NCBI GenBank assembly: GCA_009599575.1 | Contig: VWND01000076.1 | Span: 1,364,001-1,428,000 of the forward strand | Direction: 5' to 3' | Length of the DNA stretch: 64,000 nt | Origin: Blumeriella jaapii | Taxonomy: Eukaryota; Ascomycota; Leotiomycetes; Helotiales; Drepanopezizaceae | Shown: one piece after another, positions 58,332 to 64,000 of the stretch | How positions within the stretch are numbered: position 1 is the first letter of the stretch | Layout of the letters: the number at the start of each line of letters is the position of its first letter | Program-made: the position numbers and the translations under genes | The notes under the pieces: model-generated | The model's input: the letters and a program-made list of their open reading frames with translations, nothing else | Databases searched by the model: none | What the model was told of the DNA's origin: nothing

Positions 58332-60881
58332 TGTTGTTCATCTACACACTGTACTGTACTGTACTGTAGCCGCTTGGGAGAGAGAGAGAGCAGGCGTCCC
58401 GGTTGGGAATTTCACATTTGTATGTACTGTACTGTACATAGGTATGTACAGTAAGTAGTATGTACACCGCTTCTTTCTACAGTAGCTTCCTTCGGTAATC
58501 GCGCTCACGAATCGTTGGCTGGAGAGAGATGGTCTGTACTGTACTGTACTGTATTGTGTATTGTACGGTACGGTACGGTACGGTACGGTACGGTACGGTA
58601 AGCAGATAGATACCTATCCATCGAGCTCGAGCTCGAGGAGCAGATTGGGGAAGGTTCGGAAGATCGATCGATCGATCGATTGATTGATTGATCCTTCTTC
58701 GATAATGAATGCGGACTGTACTGTACTGTATCTGCTGTTGTTGAATTGGCGGTTTTCGAGTCGATGCTTTCTGATGAATGTCGAGCATTTTAAACGTGTT
58801 TTAGAGTAGAGTACTGGGAGAACGGCTACTTGTGTACTGTACTGTGTGTATGTACTGAGATAGGATGGCTTGGAATCTGGTTGTTTTGTCTTGGCTGCAA
58901 GGGGGGATTCGGACACTTCTTGCACCGTGGCTGCTCTGCTCGTTGGTGTGATCAGGGGAGCGAATCGGTGCGTGTAGCGCCGCTTGCACGTGTTTCTTTT
59001 TTTCGGGGTGGCGTGAATGAGAGGGGAGTGTGGTACGGTGAGATATGATGGTCGCACAGGAGAAGGAGAGGGAGGGAGGGCCTGTGAGATGTGGTTGCGA
59101 ATGGGGATGGACGGAAACCGCTGATGTTGAGGCGCGCGCGCTTTCCGCCTGGGGGGGGGGGGGGGGGGGGGGATCGGGAATCTTGTTGTGTTGGGGAATG
59201 CTGTTTGCACGTTTTTATGTCCTGGGTTTGTGTGCTTAGGTATGAAGAGATAGATGATGGCCGTAGCCCATGGTGAGTCGAAAGCAGGATGCTGAGATCG
59301 CGAGCTTGGGGATGTTCGGAGATGGGAGGGAAATCATGCTTGTTCCACGTAGGTGTCACCGATGTCAGGAAGTGCTTCGGAAGGTCAGCTGAGCAGCAGG
59401 GCGGGGCCGAAAGTGCGTTGGATATTGGTTCTGCAACGTGAAATCCGGGGGCCGCCGGTTTGAGGTTTTCCTCGAGAGCACTGGTGCTGTACCAGTAAAG
59501 TACAGCCAGCAGAAGCAGAAGTGTACGGGCCAGGATGTTGGCGTGATATGACCTGATTCGTTGGGACAAGATCAGTAACCGGGAAAGAGATGTCTTCATG
59601 AATTTGCCTGCACTGGAAGAGGAACAGGCCAAAGGAGAAAAGGTTGAAACGATGCCCCGAGACGTGGAACGGAGGGGTAGGGGGAGAGAGGTGAGTAAGC
59701 GGGGGCGGGGGACGGAGGCATAAGTAAACTATAAGCATAATGCTGTAGAAGCATAAGCGCCAGGATGTCAACGTGACATGACATGGTTTGGGGGGACAAG
59801 ATCAATAACGGCAAAAGATATCTGTTCACGAATTGGTGACGATTCTAGCTATTTGTCTTGCCAAATGGAGAAAAGATCCTCTGGCGAAGAAAGAAAATGG
59901 ACGATAAGTTGGCATCTCGCATCTCGCATCTCGCCCGTCTCGTTCATCTCAAGTCCTGATGGTCCGCGTCGGAGATGCAGAAAGAACCAAGACCCACTAC
60001 TGTACTCAGCCCCTTTCCAACGACAACAAATCGCTTAGCAACCTGCAAGGGGGTTAGCGCTTAATTGCCGTGCTATGCACAGTACATATTGTACCTACGT
60101 ACAGACTATGTACATACCTACAGAACTATCCTGTACTGCTGGCTACTGCACAGTCAAGTCACCGCTTTCTAGCTCGTAGCGCCGGCTTACAGCGCTGACG
60201 ACGATGATGGCGGGGGCTGCGGGCTTGAAGGCTTACGAAGGTTCTCACTAATCGTAATCCGAGCTCAAGATCACATCGGAGATGGGAGATAAAGGATCAT
60301 CATACCATCGTGTGCAGCATGTGAGAAGTATCATTCTACAATGGTACAGTAAGATCTCGACGACATAGGGAATGCACAAGAAGAGCGTTACCTGAGCTAT
60401 GTACCGCGCGGATCAGACTCATGTCTCGGTCGACGTGGCGGGCGTTTGCCCAGATGCCGCGTTGCCGCCGAGACGTGATGCTCGGCGCGGCTGTTGAAAC
60501 GACGGAAAACCGGAGAACCTCGAAACCAAACCGGGCATCGAATCCAACGGCCTGGGAAGAAGGCGCCGGCTGACGCAGCGCTCTGAAGCCGACGTGCGGA
60601 CGCGGGTCCAGGACCAATGACCGGTGTCCTGCCTCGTGGTCGAAATGGTGTGGATCATGGGCAGACCACCGATTCCCCATCCCGGCGCCGCGGATGACTT
60701 CCTACAGTACAATACGTAGTCAGTCAGAGTCTAGCGGTGGGGAAGACGGTCAAGTAAACGTGCTCTCGCACCAGTTTTCCCCCTTGGACTTTTCTTGTTG
60801 TAAATCACCGCAACAGCAGTGAACGAACGCAGCTGTGGGAATCCGAGGAACTTCAGGATCCGAGGATCAGACATCGTCAAC

Positions 60882-61544
60882 ATGCGCTCGCTTGTCGAAC
60901 ACCACGTCCGCTGGAAGAAGCGATGGATCGTCACCTTCTGGAGTTTCCAGATCCCATTCTTGGCCTTGGACATCGTCATCCTCGCCTGCTTACTCGGGAT
61001 CGAAGCAAACGCCTTCGAGAACTCGACGGCCACCCAGCGTTCCCCAGCCCAAGCGTGCGTGATCGATGCTCCCGCTGCCGATGACACAAACAGCCATTCC
61101 GACTAACAGAAAGCCGCAGATGGACCGTCGTCAACCTCGTGATCGCCTGTCCGGCCTTCCTCGTAAACTGCCTGAACGTCTGCATGTACATCCTCAGCGA
61201 CCTGAGTCCGGTCATCTACGCCGTCTGCAACGCGTCCAGTCTCACTCTCTGGCTGATACCCTTCGCGTACAACCTCTATGTGATCTCGTCCGCGTGGGCC
61301 GAACGGGGAATCAACAGGATTTACATCTATGTCGGCGCGGCGCTCTCCAGCTTCATCTTGTCAGTGCCTCTCCCCAGAAACCATGCTTGGATGCCGTGAT
61401 TGACCGCAGATCAACAGTGTGCTTCTTCTTGCATCTTTCGTCTACTCTGTAGTCGTGTTGCGTGCCCTCAGGAAACGATCTATTGCGATGTGTGAGAAGT
61501 ATGCGGCGGAATCCCCTTGTTCGCAGGACACGTACTACAATTGA
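60882..61544 (+). CDS. Small four-TM membrane protein, unrecognised
   Basis: Exons 60882-61054, 61120-61359 and 61418-61544, all GT..AG and in phase, encode 179 residues. The second acceptor (AACAG before TGTGCTTC) is chosen because it keeps the frame through VLLLASFVYSVVVLRALRKR. Four hydrophobic segments are visible: WSFQIPFLALDIVILACLLG, VNLVIACPAFLVNCLNVCMY, SLTLWLIPFAYNLYVISSAW and IYVGAALSSFIFVLLLASFV. Loop 1 has one N-glycosylation sequon (NST). The topology recalls small MARVEL-like or tetraspan fungal proteins, but no signature residues were recognised, so no function is given. Confidence 0.7.
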
Positions 61545-63326
61545 GGCTTGACTCGCAGGCAAGCAGCCTCCAAGACCTTCCTCTGCCAGTGATGCGATTC
61601 AGCTGGTTCATATCGACATGGAAAAATCCTGGCCGATGCTTGTCATTGAATTCTCCAGGCAAGCGTTACGAGAACCGCCCGCACTGGATTCTTGGACCTT
61701 TCGGCGTGACTGGCGATTCAACGCTAAATCTCGCTCTTGATCTCTTCCCGAGAAACCGTCTTCGTTTCGCCAAATTCTGGACTCGTCTCACGCCCGGCCT
61801 TTGTCAGGGCCGCCCGAGAGCACAGTCATCGAACTGTAACGGTCCAAACATCCGCTTCCCAGGATAAGCGAGCTTGTGATCGGACATCCACCATCCCGAC
61901 GCGCATCCGAGCAGACGACGTTTGCTGAGCGAGCAGTGCGGTGTTCGAATCTCCAGCAGCTTTACAATTCCTCCGTTATCACATCCCGCTGCTCGCTCTT
62001 CTGGCAGGCTGTCACGTCGACGTGGGGAGTAGGGCAGGTGGGATAGGGGTACGCGAATCGCTCGCCTCGATGGCGCGTGAGCTGCCTTGCAGAAAGAACT
62101 GTGGCACTCATATCGCCTTTTTCTGTAGCAAAAGTCAGAGCTAGAGCTGAGATAACTCCACGCTCCGGTGAATGTGGTCTTCGTCAACATGAGCGTACGG
62201 TTTCAGCTTGTTGGCTTCGAGTAGGGGTCAGAACGCGGAATATCAAAGAATTTTTGCAGGAATGAGATATTCGCAATGTAGCTTGATAGGCATAGATTGG
62301 TTTGTCTGCAATCTTTGCTGTGTATGCAAAAGGAAAAACACGCGCTATGCTTTTCCTTCTACCCTCTTTTGGTGGCTCGTCTTGAATTTTTTGTTCAATG
62401 GTTCTTTCTGTTTAACAAACGATCTTGTGGCTTTCTTTGATGTTTGAACTTCAAGCTTGGATCATGGTAACTAATAAGCTGCCTTCTTGTTGTGCTAGAA
62501 CGACGCTCCTTGTTATTTTATTTCCTTTGCATTCCTGAAGGCTACGAGTACATGTGACAAGAGCCTCCGGATTTATGGTTCTTCCGCTCGCCTGGCTAGT
62601 GCGAGCCTCCCGGATCTCCAGTCTTAGACTGGAGACCCCTAAGATAAATACACATATAATACACATTTTTTTCAGAGAGTAAAACCCATCGTTTCTAGCC
62701 CCCTGTCAGAGCTCCTACAGCCTCTCCGGCCATTCATGACTTTTTTTAAAATCCTTCTAAGCCTTACATTCAGCCATTTGCATTGCTTTTTGCATCGAAC
62801 GGAAATGCAAGCCTTGTTTAAATCCTCTAGGATGTGGAATACTTTAATTCTGGCAGTGTTAATCCGATAAAAAGATTGACCTTTTACAATTGGTTATGAA
62901 AGCCACAGCCGAGACTTCTATGATCAATGAAACAGCCTCTGTGACACGCAAATTGGCCGACGGTAGCATTCAACGCCAGCGTTAGCATCAATCTTTTTTT
63001 TTTCCGCTTATCTCTTGCATTTCTTCAATCACCTTCGAAACTCCATATATATTCCATGGGCTCTGATCAATCCTACTCATGGCAATCTACGCAAAAACAC
63101 TCCTTTCTCAACCATACCGTCGGAATCCCTAAGCATTGGGTTTGAATTCGGCACGTGTGCTACACGTGCAGTGCTTCACCGCTAGCGCCCTTTCCACATG
63201 GCCTCCAACGTAGTCTAAAACAGACAGCCCAGATCAGGTTACAACCAAACACGACCGCATTGCTATACCGTTCAATTGGCCTGTCTCACCCGCTCCCCTT
63301 CGCAACTGAGCAGTACCAATATCAAC
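61545..63326. other. Intergenic region with two hairpins
   Basis: 1.8 kb. A perfect 9-bp stem (TCTCCAGTC/GACTGGAGA) lies at 62615-62635 and a 6-bp stem (GCTCGC/GCGAGC) at 62586-62606. It is not a tRNA cloverleaf. No gene is supported; 62250-62450 is AT-rich. Confidence 0.45.
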
Positions 63327-63903
63327 ATGGACACACCCCGACAGCGCATCGGGCGCCGCAACAACCTCAACCCCCCTGCCATTGCCCTCAACCGCCCCAA
63401 CATCCTCCATCGCCCTGGCCCCGTGCGCGCCCAGGCAGTAAGAAGACCGTTGAGAGGCACACTCATCGAGATCGGGTGGCGCAACACCTTTCTCTTCCAG
63501 ATCGCCTTCCACGATACCTCGAAGGACTCGCCAACTTGGTATTTGGTCTGCGCTTTGATGCTCAAGATGGTGAGGCTGCTGTTCTGGGGTACTGCATTGC
63601 TGCTGTATGTTGCGGTGCTGGCGTGGGTTGCGTGGCGCTATATTCTGGTACGCTTTCTTTTCTCCTTCCCCTCCTCCTTTTTTTTCTCATTACAACTTCT
63701 TTTTTTTTTTTTTTTTCCTTTTTTGGGGGGAGGGGGGGTGTTTATGTATTGTGCTTTTCGCGGAAGACCGAACGCTAACGGTTTGAAGGCAGCTCGGAAT
63801 CGAATCGTGCAAGGTCGGATTATTTGAAGCTCGGACAAAGGCAGTTAGGCAGTTTTTAAACGGAAATAGCTTTTGCTTTGCTAAACGTTGGGAGGACTTA
63901 TAA
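63327..63903 (+). CDS. Small single-TM protein, uncertain 3' end
   Basis: The ATG at 63327 opens a basic N-terminus (MDTPRQRIGRRNNLNPPAIA) with an Arg-rich region to residue ~50 and a hydrophobic helix LLFWGTALLLYVAVLAWVAW near residue 90. The first exon ends at 63647 with GTACGC. The following 145-nt sequence is T-rich (poly-T and poly-G near 63700-63740) and ends in GGCAG, from which LGIESCKVGLF continues to a stop at 63901-63903. The total would be about 143 residues. The last exon is weakly supported; the true 3' end may lie beyond. No family is recognised. Confidence 0.45.
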
Positions 63904-64000
63904 GCCTAGGCTCAAAAAGACTTTCTTCAGCCATTCCCTGTGATCACGATGCTTGTGGAGTCTCAAGTTATAACGTAGATTTTTTACCCGCTCGGAACCT

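Larger units (their letters stand above)
57248..60881. repeat. Gene desert rich in microsatellites
   Basis: 3.6 kb with no gene. Repeats in order: poly-T at about 57449-57468; GTACTACT at 57701-57725; (GTAT)n at 57905-57941; poly-G of 28 nt at 58083-58110; a 7-nt unit GTAGTGC repeated about 12 times at 58248-58331; CTGTACTGTACTGTACTG at about 58347-58368; (CGGTA)n at 58565-58600; (ATCG)n/(ATTG)n at about 58664-58691; poly-G at about 59151-59171. Two related ~77-nt segments lie at 59529-59605 and 59759-59835. Confidence 0.75.

Noticed and set aside
61940..61970. GTGTTCGAATCTCC resembling a tRNA B-box
   Set aside because: No matching A-box, acceptor stem or anticodon arm around it.

Overview
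The window is nuclear DNA of a filamentous ascomycete (Pezizomycotina-type). Genes are interrupted by short introns (about 45-260 nt) with GT..AG or occasional GC..AG borders and CTAAC/CTGAC-like branch sites. Gene order is mixed on both strands. The families are typical of such fungi: ACR3, a Zn2Cys6 factor with a fungal-specific domain, a membrane-anchored histidine phosphatase, a Dal5-type permease and a GT31-like transferase. No tRNA, rRNA, CRISPR array or intact transposon was recognised. The exact species cannot be told.

Layout. 1-6.3 kb: the 3' part of an arsenite efflux gene (ACR3), an HPP-family membrane protein and a convergent histidine acid phosphatase. 7-15 kb: an oxidoreductase-rich stretch with two zinc alcohol dehydrogenases (7150 and 12850), a doubtful gene between them, and an FMN-dependent 2-hydroxyacid oxidase/lactate monooxygenase-like gene. 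16-28 kb: housekeeping genes, namely DPH4 (diphthamide J-protein), an M1 aminopeptidase with a possible mitochondrial leader exon, a GT31-like glycosyltransferase, a FAR-17a/AIG1 membrane protein, and a WD40-cyclophilin (CYP15/PPWD1) sharing a 224-nt promoter with it. 28-38 kb: a Zn2Cys6 regulator, a 4-coumarate-CoA ligase-like enzyme ending in the peroxisomal signal AKL, a gamma-glutamylcyclotransferase-like protein, and BET2 (Rab geranylgeranyltransferase beta). 38.7-39.9 kb: an AT-rich array of decayed ~348-nt repeats whose copies differ mainly by C-to-T/G-to-A changes, as RIP produces. 40-49 kb: an unrecognised zinc-finger-like protein, MSH3, an SDR and a kappa-class GST-like protein. 52-57 kb: a Dal5-type MFS permease followed by an FAD monooxygenase fused to a DUF6314-like domain. 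57-64 kb: a microsatellite-rich gene desert, a four-TM protein and an uncertain small membrane protein at the end.

Two cross-cutting observations. First, at least five conserved genes (phosphatase, DPH4, aminopeptidase, cyclophilin, CoA ligase, and probably the FAD monooxygenase) are broken by one- or two-base frameshifts with intact coding sequence on both sides. This looks like residual long-read assembly error rather than gene death, and gene models from this sequence need that correction. Second, a palindromic GTACTGTAC/GTACAGTAC motif and its (TACTG)n expansions recur in most intergenic regions. Splice structures below were built by hand from reading frame, splice-site consensus and remembered family conservation, so exact borders are inferences.
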